From contig QHRW01000032.1 in NCBI GenBank assembly GCA_003220265.1, positions 1 through 47,608 of the forward strand: 47,608 nt of DNA. Direction: 5' to 3'. A program made the translations under genes and the position numbers. Below, piece after piece: positions 1 to 8,083 of this stretch; position 1 is the stretch's first letter, and each line of letters begins with the position of its first letter. The notes beneath the pieces were generated by a model. The model searched no databases, was not told where the DNA came from, and saw only the letters and a program-made list of their open reading frames with translations. This DNA comes from Candidatus Rokuibacteriota bacterium (GTDB lineage Bacteria > Methylomirabilota > Methylomirabilia > Rokubacteriales > CSP1-6).

Positions 1-304
1 GGACTTCGGAATCTTCGAGGGCGACGATACCGTGCAGCCGGCCGGCGGGGATGTGCTGCGAGTCACCCGCCTCGAGCCAGATCTCGCGGATCTCCCCCCG
101 CCGGTCTTCCAGAATGAGAATCAGCCGGCCGCTGCGGACAAAGACGCTCTCTTCCTTCTCGCGGTGGTACTGCAGCCCGATCTGGTGGCCCCGGCGAATG
201 AAGAGGATCTTGCTCGCGTAGCGCCGGGTGACTGTCCACAGCATCTCCCAGCCCCACGGCTTCGGGACTCCTGGGCGGCCATGCTGCTTAGGAAGCGATT
301 GCAT
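1..304 (-). CDS. Cupin, mannose-6-phosphate isomerase-like (partial, 3' end outside window)
   Basis: The frame opens at an ATG (304..302) and runs off the window edge after 101 codons. The peptide has the sugar-isomerase cupin pattern: PKPWGWEMLW near residue 15, then a cupin motif with GLQYHREKEES (metal ligands His and Glu) and later HIPAGRLHG (second His). This resembles the C-terminal domain of mannose-6-phosphate isomerase and small stand-alone cupins. It lies 57 bp downstream of larC on the same strand and is probably the last gene of the operon. The substrate cannot be read from the sequence, and a role in sugar metabolism is inference. The C-terminus is not visible. Confidence 0.75.
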   Translation of the reverse strand, partial: MQSLPKQHGRPGVPKPWGWEMLWTVTRRYASKILFIRRGHQIGLQYHREKEESVFVRSGRLILILEDRRGEIREIWLEAGDSQHIPAGRLHGIVALEDSEV

Positions 305-361
305 CGAAGCGAAGAGCTTGCAAGCGTCCTGCCGACGCGTCTGCGGCGGCGGCCGGCGTGC

Positions 362-1543
362 TCAGCCGCCGAGCAGGCGCCGCGCGTCCGCGCGGGCCTG
401 GTCGAGAACCTCGCGCACGGCGAGCGACTTCTCGCGGGCGAGGCGCACGACTTCGGCGAACTCCGGCGTGACTGTGACGACGCGCCCGCCGAGGCGGGAG
501 ACCTTGAAGGGCAGCGCGCCGTACGCGGTCGGGATCGTCACCATCTCGCGCTCCAGCCGGGCCCTGGCCACTTCCGTCCAGCGGACGCCGATCGTCGAGG
601 ATTCCTCGAAGAGCACGCGCGAAAGGTCGCTCACCCGCTCGGGCGGGCACAGTGCCGTCAAGACGGTGCCCGGCCGGCTGCGTTTCATGATCACCGGTGT
701 GAGGAAGACGTCGAGCGCGCCTGCCTCGAACAGCCGCTCCATGAGGGGCTCGTAGAGCTGCGGCGACATGTCGTCGATGGTGGTCTCGACCTGGGCCACG
801 GTCTCGCTGGCGCCCTCGCCGGCGGTCGAGCCGGCGAAGACGCGCAGGACATTCGGCGTGCCGGGCAGATCGCGGGTACCGGCACCGTAACCGACGCGCT
901 CCACCGTCATGGCCGGCATCCGGCCGGCGCCCGCCGCCAGCGTGGTGAGGATGGCCGCGCCCGTGGGCGTGACGAGCTCGGCCTGCACGCCGGTGTCCAC
1001 GACAGGAAAATTGCGCAGCAGCTCCGCGGTGCCGGGCCCCGGGATCGGCATGCGCCCGTGCGGACCCTCCACGAACCCGCCGCCGATCGGCAGCGCCGAG
1101 ACGTGCACCGCCTCGGCGCCAAGCAGATGCAGGCCGAGCACCGCGCCCGTGACGTCCACGATCGCATCGACGGCGCCGACCTCGTGGAAGTGCACCTCGT
1201 CCACGCTGCCGCCGTGCACGCGCGCCTCCGCCTCGGCCAGTCGCCGGAAGATCTTCACGGCCGCGGCCACGATGGCCGGCGCCAGCCCGCTTGCTTCCAG
1301 GACTCGCACGATGTCGCCCAGGTGCCGGTGCACGTGATGCGCGCCCGCCTCGACCTGGACGTCGACCTTGGTCGCGCGAAACGCCCCCCGCCTCACCTCG
1401 CGCGCGCTCAGGCTCCAGCCCGTCAGCCCCAGCTTCGCCAGCTCCGCCCGCAACGCCTCGAGCGGCACGCCGACATCGACGAGCGCGCCCAAAATCATGT
1501 CCCCCGACGCGCCACTCGGGCAGTCGAAGTAAACGGTCTTCAT
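362..1543 (-). CDS. larC: Nickel pincer cofactor biosynthesis protein LarC
   Basis: A 393-residue LarC/DUF111 protein. LarC inserts nickel into the dithio-carboxylated nicotinic acid mononucleotide made by LarB and LarE, giving the pincer cofactor of LarA-type racemases. The N-terminal YFDCPSGASGDMILGAL signature and the VHFHEVGAVDAIVDV motif (about residues 120-135) are typical. The gene is one uninterrupted frame, unlike the frameshift-expressed larC1/larC2 of Lactobacillus plantarum. It follows larB by 33 bp. No larA homologue is in the window, so the enzyme using the cofactor must be encoded elsewhere. Confidence 0.93.
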   Translation of the reverse strand: MKTVYFDCPSGASGDMILGALVDVGVPLEALRAELAKLGLTGWSLSAREVRRGAFRATKVDVQVEAGAHHVHRHLGDIVRVLEASGLAPAIVAAAVKIFRRLAEAEARVHGGSVDEVHFHEVGAVDAIVDVTGAVLGLHLLGAEAVHVSALPIGGGFVEGPHGRMPIPGPGTAELLRNFPVVDTGVQAELVTPTGAAILTTLAAGAGRMPAMTVERVGYGAGTRDLPGTPNVLRVFAGSTAGEGASETVAQVETTIDDMSPQLYEPLMERLFEAGALDVFLTPVIMKRSRPGTVLTALCPPERVSDLSRVLFEESSTIGVRWTEVARARLEREMVTIPTAYGALPFKVSRLGGRVVTVTPEFAEVVRLAREKSLAVREVLDQARADARRLLGG

Positions 1544-1576
1544 CGGCCGAAGTAACCGGTTCTCATCGGCGGCGCC

Positions 1577-2335
1577 TCAGCGAATCTTTGCCACGAGGCG
1601 ATTGATCTGGCTGGCCTGGTGCGCGGCGCCGTAGCCGTTGTCGATGTTGACCACCGACACCCCGGGCGCGCACGAGTTCAGCATCGCCAGCAGCGCGGCG
1701 AGGCCGTTGAGCGAGGTGCCGTAGCCCACGCTGGTGGGCACGGCGATCACCGGGCGATCGACGAGACCGCCGATGACGCTCGGCAGCGCGCCCTCCATGC
1801 CGGCGACCGCCACGATCACGTTGGCCTCGCTCAGCACCTCGCGATGCACGAGCAGCCGATGCAGCCCGGCCACGCCGCAGTCCACGAGCCGCTCGACGCG
1901 ATTGCCCAGCGCCTCGGCGACCAGCGAAGCCTCCTCGGCCACCGGCAAATCCGCGGTGCCGGCGGCGGCCACCACGATGAGCCCGACGCCGTCGTGCGCT
2001 TCCGGCCGCACGATGAGCAGCCGCGGAACCGGATGGTAGGTGCACGCGAGCCCGGCGGCTTCCACGGCCGCCGCCGTGGCGGCGTCGCAGCGCGTGGCGA
2101 GCACGTTGGCGTGATGCGCGGCCAGACGCCCGACGATCGCCACGACCTGATCGGCCGATTTCCCGGGACAGAACACCGCCTCGGGCCCGCCGGCGCGGAG
2201 CGCGCGGTGATGGTCGATCTTGGCGAAGCCGAGGTCCTCGTAGGGCAGCGCGGCCAGCCGCGCCGTCGCGCCCTCCACGTCGAGCCGACCGGCGCGGACG
2301 TCGTCGAGCAGGCGCGCGAGAGCCTCTTTATCCAT
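1577..2335 (-). CDS. larB: Nickel pincer cofactor biosynthesis protein LarB
   Basis: A 252-residue LarB. The enzyme carboxylates and hydrolyses nicotinic acid adenine dinucleotide to pyridinium-3,5-dicarboxylate mononucleotide. The C-terminal half is PurE-like (AIR carboxylase fold), with VAVAGMEGALPSVIGGLV and VPTSVGYG stretches. The N-terminal helical part carries DHHRALRAGGPEAVFCPGKS, a typical LarB signature. The ATG overlaps the larE stop by 8 bp, indicating translational coupling, so larE, larB and larC form one block. Confidence 0.93.
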   Translation of the reverse strand: MDKEALARLLDDVRAGRLDVEGATARLAALPYEDLGFAKIDHHRALRAGGPEAVFCPGKSADQVVAIVGRLAAHHANVLATRCDAATAAAVEAAGLACTYHPVPRLLIVRPEAHDGVGLIVVAAAGTADLPVAEEASLVAEALGNRVERLVDCGVAGLHRLLVHREVLSEANVIVAVAGMEGALPSVIGGLVDRPVIAVPTSVGYGTSLNGLAALLAMLNSCAPGVSVVNIDNGYGAAHQASQINRLVAKIR

Positions 2336-3143
2336 CGGCCCGCCGCTTGAGGCCCAGCAGGAGATTCGCGCTCCCCGACTGGAAGCCGCCCAGGTCCACG
2401 GTGACGTACACGTAGCCCAGCTCGCGGAAGCGGGTGACGATCGCCTGGTGGCGTCCGTCCTCCCACAGCCGCGGCATATCCTCGAGCGGGATCTCCAGCC
2501 TCGCCAGCCGGTCGTGGTGGCGCACGCGGAACTGGCGGAAGCCGAGCGAGCGGACGAACGTCTCGGCGGTGTCGATGCGGCGCAGCTTGTCGGCCGTGAT
2601 CTGGTCGCCGTACTGGAAGCGCGAGGAGAGGCACGCGAACGAGGGCTTGTCCCACGTCGGCAGCCCCAGCGCGCGCGACAGCTCGCGGATCTCCGCCTTC
2701 GTCAGCTCGGCCTCGATCAGCGGGGCGCGCACGCCGTGCTCGGCCGCGGCCTTCATTCCCGGACGGTGATCGCCGAGGTCGTCCAAGTTGGCGCCGTACG
2801 CCAGCACGCGGATTCCCTCGCGCGCGGCGATGGGCCCCAGCTTCGTGAACAGCTCGTCCTTGCAGAAGAAGCACCGGTTGGCGCCGTTGCGCGCGTAGTC
2901 GGGGTTCGTGAGCTCGTCCGTCCGGACGACGACGTGGCGCAGGCCGATCAGCGCCGCGAGCCGCCGGGCTTCCTCCAGCTCCGCGGCGGGATACGTCTCG
3001 GAGTCCGCGGTGACGAGCAGTGCCTTGTCGTCGAGCGCGTCCTTGGCCGCGCGGGCCAGCAGCGCCGAGTCCACGCCGCCCGAGAAGGCCACCGCGACGC
3101 TGCCCATGTCGCGCAGGATCCCGACCAGCCGCTCGTATTTCAT
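2328..3143 (-). CDS. larE: ATP-dependent sacrificial sulfur transferase LarE
   Basis: A 271-residue LarE of the PP-loop pyrophosphatase family. It adenylates the pyridinium dicarboxylate and transfers sulfur. The PP-loop SGGVDS is at residues 21-26. Cys171 in PSFACLSSR matches the cysteine that gives up its sulfur in the L. plantarum enzyme, so this looks like the single-cysteine sacrificial type rather than the cluster-dependent type. Cys91 and Cys94 (RCFFC) are also present. The ATG at 3143 gives the normal family N-terminus; the open frame continues upstream but only overlaps the kinase gene. It starts 11 bp after the kinase stop. Confidence 0.93.
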   Translation of the reverse strand: MKYERLVGILRDMGSVAVAFSGGVDSALLARAAKDALDDKALLVTADSETYPAAELEEARRLAALIGLRHVVVRTDELTNPDYARNGANRCFFCKDELFTKLGPIAAREGIRVLAYGANLDDLGDHRPGMKAAAEHGVRAPLIEAELTKAEIRELSRALGLPTWDKPSFACLSSRFQYGDQITADKLRRIDTAETFVRSLGFRQFRVRHHDRLARLEIPLEDMPRLWEDGRHQAIVTRFRELGYVYVTVDLGGFQSGSANLLLGLKRRADG

Positions 3144-3154
3144 CTGCGCCACGC

Positions 3155-4069
3155 TCAGTCGCGCTCCAGGCGGATGAGATCCTCGAACTCGGCGTAGCGC
3201 CGGTCGATCTCGCGCGCGTCGAGGCGGGTCAGGCGGTTGAGCGAGAAGTCCTCCACCGTGAAGGACGCCATCACCGAGCCGTACACCATCGCGCGCCGCA
3301 TCGTGGCGGCATCCGTGCGGTCGCGGAAGGCCAGGTAGCCCATGAAGCCGCCGGCGAAGGTGTCCCCGGCCCCGGTAGGGTCGAAGACCGACTCCAGCGG
3401 ATAGGCCGGCACCACGAAGAACGCACCGTCGTCGAGCAGCAGCGCGCCGTACTCGCCGCGCTTGATCACGACGGTGCGCGGGCCGAGCGCGGCGATCGTG
3501 CGCGCGGCCTTGACGAGGTTGGCCTCCTCCGCGAGCTGGCGCGCCTCGCCGTCGTTGAGGGTCACGACGTCGACCTCGCGCACCACGCGCAGCAACGCCT
3601 CGCGCTTGCCCTTGATCCAGAAGTTCATCGTGTCGAGCGCGACGAGCCGGGGCCGCGTGCGCATCTGCTTCAGCACCGCCAGCTGCAGCTCCGGATCGAT
3701 GTTGGCCAGGAACAGGTAGGGCGTGTGCGCCTGGGTGTCGTCGAGCTCCGGGCGAAAATCGGCGAAGACGTTGAGTTGCGTCTCGAGGGTCTTGGCCTCG
3801 TTGAGATCGTAGCCGTACGCCCCCGTCCACCGGAACGTCTTGCCGGAGGCCACGCGCAGGCCGCGCACGTCCACCCCGCGATCGCGCAGCAGCTTCACGT
3901 GCTCGTCCGGGAAGTCCTGGCCCACCGTGGCCACGAGCCGCACCTGCGTGAGGAAGCTCGCCGCATACGAGAAGAACGTCGCGGAGCCGCCCAGCACCTC
4001 CTGCACCTTGCCGAAGGGCGTCTCGACGCTGTCGAGCGCCACGGAGCCGACGACGAGCAGCTCAGCCAC
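3155..4069 (-). CDS. PfkB-family sugar or nucleoside kinase
   Basis: A 304-residue ribokinase/PfkB-family kinase. The GTG start at 4069 is preferred because AAGGAG lies 5-6 nt upstream and the start overlaps the mtnP stop by 8 bp; an ATG further upstream would run deep into mtnP. Family motifs are an N-terminal glycine-rich LGGSATFFSYAASFL segment and the C-terminal FDPTGAGDTFAGGFMGYL anion hole with the catalytic Asp. Coupling to 5'-methylthioadenosine phosphorylase suggests it phosphorylates a ribose-containing salvage product, possibly adenosine or methylthioribose. This is inference; PfkB substrates cannot be assigned by motif. Confidence 0.9.
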   Translation of the reverse strand: MAELLVVGSVALDSVETPFGKVQEVLGGSATFFSYAASFLTQVRLVATVGQDFPDEHVKLLRDRGVDVRGLRVASGKTFRWTGAYGYDLNEAKTLETQLNVFADFRPELDDTQAHTPYLFLANIDPELQLAVLKQMRTRPRLVALDTMNFWIKGKREALLRVVREVDVVTLNDGEARQLAEEANLVKAARTIAALGPRTVVIKRGEYGALLLDDGAFFVVPAYPLESVFDPTGAGDTFAGGFMGYLAFRDRTDAATMRRAMVYGSVMASFTVEDFSLNRLTRLDAREIDRRYAEFEDLIRLERD

Positions 4070-4991
4070 GCGGGGCTCCTTTGCGCCTGACGGCGCCACT
4101 CTTGCCGGCTGGCCGGGCACGCCGATCGAGGGGAAAGTACTTGCCGAGCAGCAGGTCCAGGCGCCGCCGCGTGTCGAGCGGAAAGGCCGACGGGCTCGTG
4201 ATGACGGCGCTCTGCAAGAGACTCGGACACGGACAAGCTCGCGGCGGCCCCACGCTGGGGATCACCCGGCGCAGCACGTCCTTGGCCGTGGCCACGTTCT
4301 TGAGCAGCGTCTGGACGACCGCGTCCACGGTGACGGCGTCGTGCCCCGGGTGCCAGACGTCGTAGTCCGTCACCAGGGCCAGCGTCGCGTAGCAGAGCTC
4401 GGCCTCCCGGGCCAGCTTGGCCTCCGGCATGTTCGTCATACCGATCACGTCCACGCCCCAGCCGCGGTAGATCCGCGACTCGGCCTTGCTGGAGAACTGC
4501 GGGCCCTCGATGCAGATGTACGTGCCGCCCGTGTGCACGGTCGCGCCCGTCGCGCGCGCCGCCTTGTCGAGGGCCGCCGCCAGCGCCGGGCACACCGGAT
4601 CGGCCATGCCGACGTGCGCGACGATGCCCTCGCCGAAGAAGGAGGAGACGCGGCGCTTCGTCGCGTCGAAGAACTGGTTGGGCACGACGAGATCGAGCGG
4701 ATGGATCGTCTCCTTCATGCTGCCCACGGCGGAGATCGAGATGACCCACTCGGCGCCGAGCGACTTCAGCCCCCAGATGTTGGCGCGGAAGTTCAGCTCG
4801 GTCGGCGTCAGGCGATGGCCGCGCCCGTGCCGGGGCAGGAAGATCACCGGGCGGCCCTGGTACGTGCCTGTGCAGTACTCGTCGGAGGGATCGCCGAACG
4901 GCGTGCGCAAGCGACGCCAGCGAACGTCCGTCAGCCCCTCGAGCTCGTAGAGCCCGCTACCACCGATGACTCCGATCGCGGACTCGGTCAT
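4062..4991 (-). CDS. mtnP: S-methyl-5'-thioadenosine phosphorylase
   Basis: A 309-residue purine nucleoside/methylthioadenosine phosphorylase that cleaves methylthioadenosine with phosphate to adenine and methylthioribose-1-phosphate. Signatures are the N-terminal IGVIGGSGLYELEG, the phosphate-site stretch FLPRHGRGH, ISAVGSMKE, and the substrate loop IGMTNMPEAKLAREAEL followed by VTDYDVWH. A tail of about 45 residues beyond the usual end is basic and low complexity. The ATG overlaps the mtaB stop in ATGA and its own stop overlaps the kinase start, so the gene sits inside a coupled operon. Confidence 0.93.
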   Translation of the reverse strand: MTESAIGVIGGSGLYELEGLTDVRWRRLRTPFGDPSDEYCTGTYQGRPVIFLPRHGRGHRLTPTELNFRANIWGLKSLGAEWVISISAVGSMKETIHPLDLVVPNQFFDATKRRVSSFFGEGIVAHVGMADPVCPALAAALDKAARATGATVHTGGTYICIEGPQFSSKAESRIYRGWGVDVIGMTNMPEAKLAREAELCYATLALVTDYDVWHPGHDAVTVDAVVQTLLKNVATAKDVLRRVIPSVGPPRACPCPSLLQSAVITSPSAFPLDTRRRLDLLLGKYFPLDRRARPAGKSGAVRRKGAPRG

Positions 4992-6301
4992 TCGTTCTCC
5001 AGGCTTCCTCGGGTCGCGGCCGCCTCGACGGCGGTCACGCGCACGCGTGCCAGGCGCCGCCGCAGGCGGTCGGGCCCGGCGAACGTCACCTCCATATAGT
5101 TCCCCGTCAGGCCGACGAGGTCGCCGGTCGCCCGGTCGCGCGCTTCGAGCACCAGCACGGCCTCGGCGCGCCCCAGCATCCCCTCGCGGAACCGTCGATT
5201 CTTGCCCGCGGCCAGGTCGCGCAGCCGGCGGCCGCGCTCGGCGGCCGTCGCGGCCGGAATCCGGCTCGCGCGCTGCGCCGCCTCCGTACCCCGCCGCGCG
5301 GAGTACGGGAAGACGTGAAGATACGAAAATGGCAGCGACTGCACCAGCGCGACGGTCTCGGCGAAGTCGGCGTCCGTCTCCCCGGGGAAACCCACGATGA
5401 CGTCGGCGCCGAGCCCGAGCCGCGGGATCGCCGCGGTCAGCCGCTCGACGAGGCCGCGATACATCGCGACCGTGTAGGGCCGGCGCATCGCGCGCAGCAC
5501 GCGCTCACTGCCGCTCTGGAGCGGGACGTGGAAGTGTGGCGCGATCACCGGCGAGGCGGTGACGATCTCCAGCACCTCCTCGGTGAAGTAGGCCGGCAGC
5601 AGCGACGAGAGCCGCAGCCAGCGCAGGCCGTCGATCTTCGTCAGCCGCGCGAGCAGTGCCGCCAGGCTCGTGCGCGGGAGGAGATCGGCGCCATAGTGGC
5701 CGAGGTCGACACCCGTCAGCACGACTTCGGGATGTCCCGCCACGACCAGCGCGCGCACGTGCTCCTCGACGACGTCTTGCGGCAGGCTGCGGCTGGCGCC
5801 GCGCGCGAGCGGCACGATGCAGAAGGCGCAGCGATGCTGGCAGCCGTCCTGGATCTTGAGGAACGCCCGCGCGCGGCCCTCCGCCACGGCGCGCGGCGGT
5901 GTCGCGTCGATCCGCGCGCCGGCGATGTCGCTCACCTCGACGCGTCGCGCGCCGCGCGTGGTGAGGTCGGCCAGCAGATCGGGCAGGCGCGGCTTGTCGG
6001 CGTTGCCCACCACGAGATCCACGCCGCCGAGCGCGGCGACCTCGCCCGGGTTCGTCTGGGCCCAGCAGCCGGTCACCACCACACGGCCATGCGGGCTCAG
6101 GCGTGCGGCGCGGCGGATCGCGCGCTTGTCGGAGAGCTCCGCGCGCGCCGTCACCGTGCAGGTGTTGACGACGACCACGTCCGGCGCCGCGTCCAGCGGC
6201 ACGGTTTGGAATCCGCGGGCCTCGAGCAGCGTCTGCAGCACCGCCGTGTCGGCCTGGTTCAGCCGGCAGCCGAGCGTGGTGAAGGCGACGGTCGCGCTCA
6301 T
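4988..6301 (-). CDS. mtaB: tRNA (t6A37) methylthiotransferase MtaB
   Basis: A 437-residue radical-SAM methylthiotransferase that converts t6A37 of tRNA to ms2t6A. The N-terminal UPF0004 domain has three cluster cysteines (C12, C48, C79). The radical-SAM cluster is QDGCQHRCAFCIVPLARG (C154, C158, C161), and a C-terminal TRAM-like segment follows (about 375-437). TTLGCRLNQ at the N-terminus distinguishes MtaB from MiaB. The ATG at 6301 overlaps the rlmN stop in ATGA, and its stop overlaps the mtnP start in the same way. An open frame upstream of this start is only read-through into rlmN. Confidence 0.92.
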   Translation of the reverse strand: MSATVAFTTLGCRLNQADTAVLQTLLEARGFQTVPLDAAPDVVVVNTCTVTARAELSDKRAIRRAARLSPHGRVVVTGCWAQTNPGEVAALGGVDLVVGNADKPRLPDLLADLTTRGARRVEVSDIAGARIDATPPRAVAEGRARAFLKIQDGCQHRCAFCIVPLARGASRSLPQDVVEEHVRALVVAGHPEVVLTGVDLGHYGADLLPRTSLAALLARLTKIDGLRWLRLSSLLPAYFTEEVLEIVTASPVIAPHFHVPLQSGSERVLRAMRRPYTVAMYRGLVERLTAAIPRLGLGADVIVGFPGETDADFAETVALVQSLPFSYLHVFPYSARRGTEAAQRASRIPAATAAERGRRLRDLAAGKNRRFREGMLGRAEAVLVLEARDRATGDLVGLTGNYMEVTFAGPDRLRRRLARVRVTAVEAAATRGSLENE

Positions 6302-7335
6302 GCGCTGGCCAGCTCCTTGAGCTGACCGCACGCGGCGCCGATGTCCTCGCCCTTCGACCAGCGCACCGTCGTGGTGATCCCCGCGTCGAGGAGGACGCCC
6401 TGGAAGGCCAGGATGCGAGGCAGGGGCGGCCGGCGGAAGTGCGCGCCCTCCCAGTCGTTGAACGGGATCAGGTTCACCTTGGCCTTCACGCCGCGCAGCA
6501 GCCGCGCGAGCGCCCGGGCGTCCTCGGCGCTGTCGTTGACGTCCTCGAGCATCACGTACTCGAAGAAGACGTGCTGGCGCGACGTCAGCGGGTAGCGCTT
6601 GACGGCGGCCATCAGCGCCTCGAGGTTCCACGACCGGTTGATCGGCATCAGCCGCCCACGCACGTCGTCGGTGGCCGCGTGGAGCGAGATGGCGAGGTTC
6701 ACCTTGAGGTCTTCGCGCCCCAGCTTGTCGATGCCGGAGACGAGTCCCACCGTCGAGACCGTGAGCCGCTTGGGCGAGTAGGCCAGGCCGAGCTTGGGAT
6801 CGATCATGATGCGCAGGGCGGCGACGAGGCTGGCGTAGTTCGCCAGCGGCTCACCCATGCCCATGAACACGACGTGCGTCACGCGGCCCTCGTCCCCGAG
6901 CAGCGTGTTGGCGGCCAGGAGCTGCCCGACGATCTCGCCGGCAGTCAGGTTGCGGTCGAGCCCCATCGTGCCTGTCAGGCAAAACACGCACGCGTAGCCA
7001 CAGCCGACCTGCGTGCTGAGGCAGAGCGTGATCCGTCCGTCGTCCGGCATCAGCACGGCGCTCACTCGCCGGTCGTCGGCCAGACGGAAGACGAGCTTGC
7101 GGCTGCCGTCCTGCGACGGCGTGGCCCGCTCCAGGTCGGGCAGACCAATCTCGTGGCTCTCCGCCAGCTGCTTGCGGAGGTCCTTCGGCAGATCGCTCAT
7201 CGCTTCCAGCTCGACGGCCCCCTTGCGGTAGATCCACGTCGCGATCTGGCGGCCGCGATACCGCGACGCGCCCAGCGAGACGGCGAGGTCTTCGAGCTCG
7301 GAAGGAAGGAGGCCAACCAGGTTCGAGCGCGACAT
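6298..7335 (-). CDS. rlmN: 23S rRNA (A2503-C2)/tRNA (A37-C2) methyltransferase RlmN
   Basis: A radical-SAM dual-specificity methyltransferase, 345 residues from ATG 7335. The cluster motif CGYACVFC (C112, C116, C119), the methyl-carrier and resolving cysteines C105 (LCLST) and C336 (GAACGQL), and VVFMGMGEPLANY are all present. The frame extends 14 residues upstream to a GTG at 7377, but neither start has a clear ribosome binding site; the ATG gives the usual family N-terminus (NLVGLLPSELEDL). This is the first gene of the leftward operon and is divergent from the cupin operon. Confidence 0.93.
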   Translation of the reverse strand: MSRSNLVGLLPSELEDLAVSLGASRYRGRQIATWIYRKGAVELEAMSDLPKDLRKQLAESHEIGLPDLERATPSQDGSRKLVFRLADDRRVSAVLMPDDGRITLCLSTQVGCGYACVFCLTGTMGLDRNLTAGEIVGQLLAANTLLGDEGRVTHVVFMGMGEPLANYASLVAALRIMIDPKLGLAYSPKRLTVSTVGLVSGIDKLGREDLKVNLAISLHAATDDVRGRLMPINRSWNLEALMAAVKRYPLTSRQHVFFEYVMLEDVNDSAEDARALARLLRGVKAKVNLIPFNDWEGAHFRRPPLPRILAFQGVLLDAGITTTVRWSKGEDIGAACGQLKELASA

Positions 7336-7504
7336 CCAGGGAAGAATAGCACGGAGGTTTGGTACTGACTTTTCCACCGAATCTGTGCGCGAGCAGTGGA
7401 TAAGCCGGTGAACGAGCCAGACGCGCGGGCGAAATTCCTGCTACTTAGACCTAGTCGCCCGGCTCTTGAGCACCGCTCTGCTAGAATCCCGGCCGGAGGT
7501 TGCC
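7336..7504. promoter_or_regulatory. Divergent intergenic region between rlmN and the cupin operon
   Basis: About 170 bp separates the leftward rlmN operon from the rightward cupin operon. TAGAAT at 7482-7487 is a plausible -10 box for the cupin; no convincing -35 is seen at the right spacing. GGAGG at 7495-7499 is a good ribosome binding site for the cupin ATG. For rlmN nothing better than AT-richer sequence around 7345-7390 is visible. Confidence 0.4.
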
Positions 7505-8083
7505 ATGGGCGAACCACTGTCGGATCTGCTCGAGCGCCAGGTCGCGCGTTGGACTGACCGAGTGGCCGACTGGGATGCGTTTGCCGACGCACGCGTCGAC
7601 GGCTACCGCCGGGCGCAGCACCGGTTCGTCGGCTACGGCGGCTCCGGCAAGGCGGACGGCCGCTACATTCCGGCCGAGCACTTCACGCTCAGCATCATGT
7701 TCGTGCCGCCCGGCCAGGGCAACGCCGCCCACACGCACGAGGTCGAGGAGATCTTCTTCATCCTGCACGGCAAGGTGCGCGTGTTCTTCGAGGACGGCGG
7801 CGGCGGTCGGGTCGAGACCGTGCTGGGCGAGTGGGACTGCGTTTCCTGCCCCGCCAACGTCATCCACGGCTACGAGAACGTCGGGCTCGAGCCCGCTTAT
7901 CTTCAAGTCATGCTCGGCAAGGGCCGTCCCGACCTGATGGCCTACACGGACGCCGGCTTGCAGTCGCGGCGCGACGAACACTTGAAGAGCTCGGAGGGGG
8001 CCTCGACGGCCCCCTCCGAAGCCTCCCCCAGGATCGATGGCGCCGGCAAAGCCGGCGCTCGAACGAGCGCTCGGCCCTCTTGA
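7505..8083 (+). CDS. Cupin domain protein with repeat-derived C-terminal tail
   Basis: A 192-residue single-domain cupin. The ATG at 7505 is chosen because GGAGG lies 5 nt upstream; an open frame extends further 5' without support. The core shows cupin motif 1 (HTHEVEEIFFILHGKVRVFFEDG) and motif 2 (CPANVIHGYEN), with His and Glu metal ligands. Residues after about 162 are encoded by composite repeat R1 (7991-8058), so the last 30 residues are probably an acquired tail. Its stop overlaps the TTG start of the CoxL-like gene in TTGA. A role as an accessory or ring-processing protein for the following oxidoreductase is inference. Confidence 0.8.
   Translation: MGEPLSDLLERQVARWTDRVADWDAFADARVDGYRRAQHRFVGYGGSGKADGRYIPAEHFTLSIMFVPPGQGNAAHTHEVEEIFFILHGKVRVFFEDGGGGRVETVLGEWDCVSCPANVIHGYENVGLEPAYLQVMLGKGRPDLMAYTDAGLQSRRDEHLKSSEGASTAPSEASPRIDGAGKAGARTSARPS
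7991..8058 (+). repeat. Composite two-hairpin repeat R1
   Basis: Hairpin 1 has perfect 12-bp arms TCGGAGGGGGCC and GGCCCCCTCCGA around loop TCGAC (7991-8019). A spacer with CCCCC follows, then hairpin 2 with 8-bp arms GCGCCGGC and GCCGGCGC around AAA (8040-8058). It lies inside the 3' end of the cupin frame, just before the start of the CoxL-like gene. The same architecture recurs at 11125, 17575, 21275 and 24007. Confidence 0.75.

Noticed and set aside
32..1555. Long plus-strand frame (507 codons) opposite larC and the cupin
   Set aside because: It is the antisense of two clear genes; composition is Arg/His/Ala-rich with no domain, a normal by-product of high GC.
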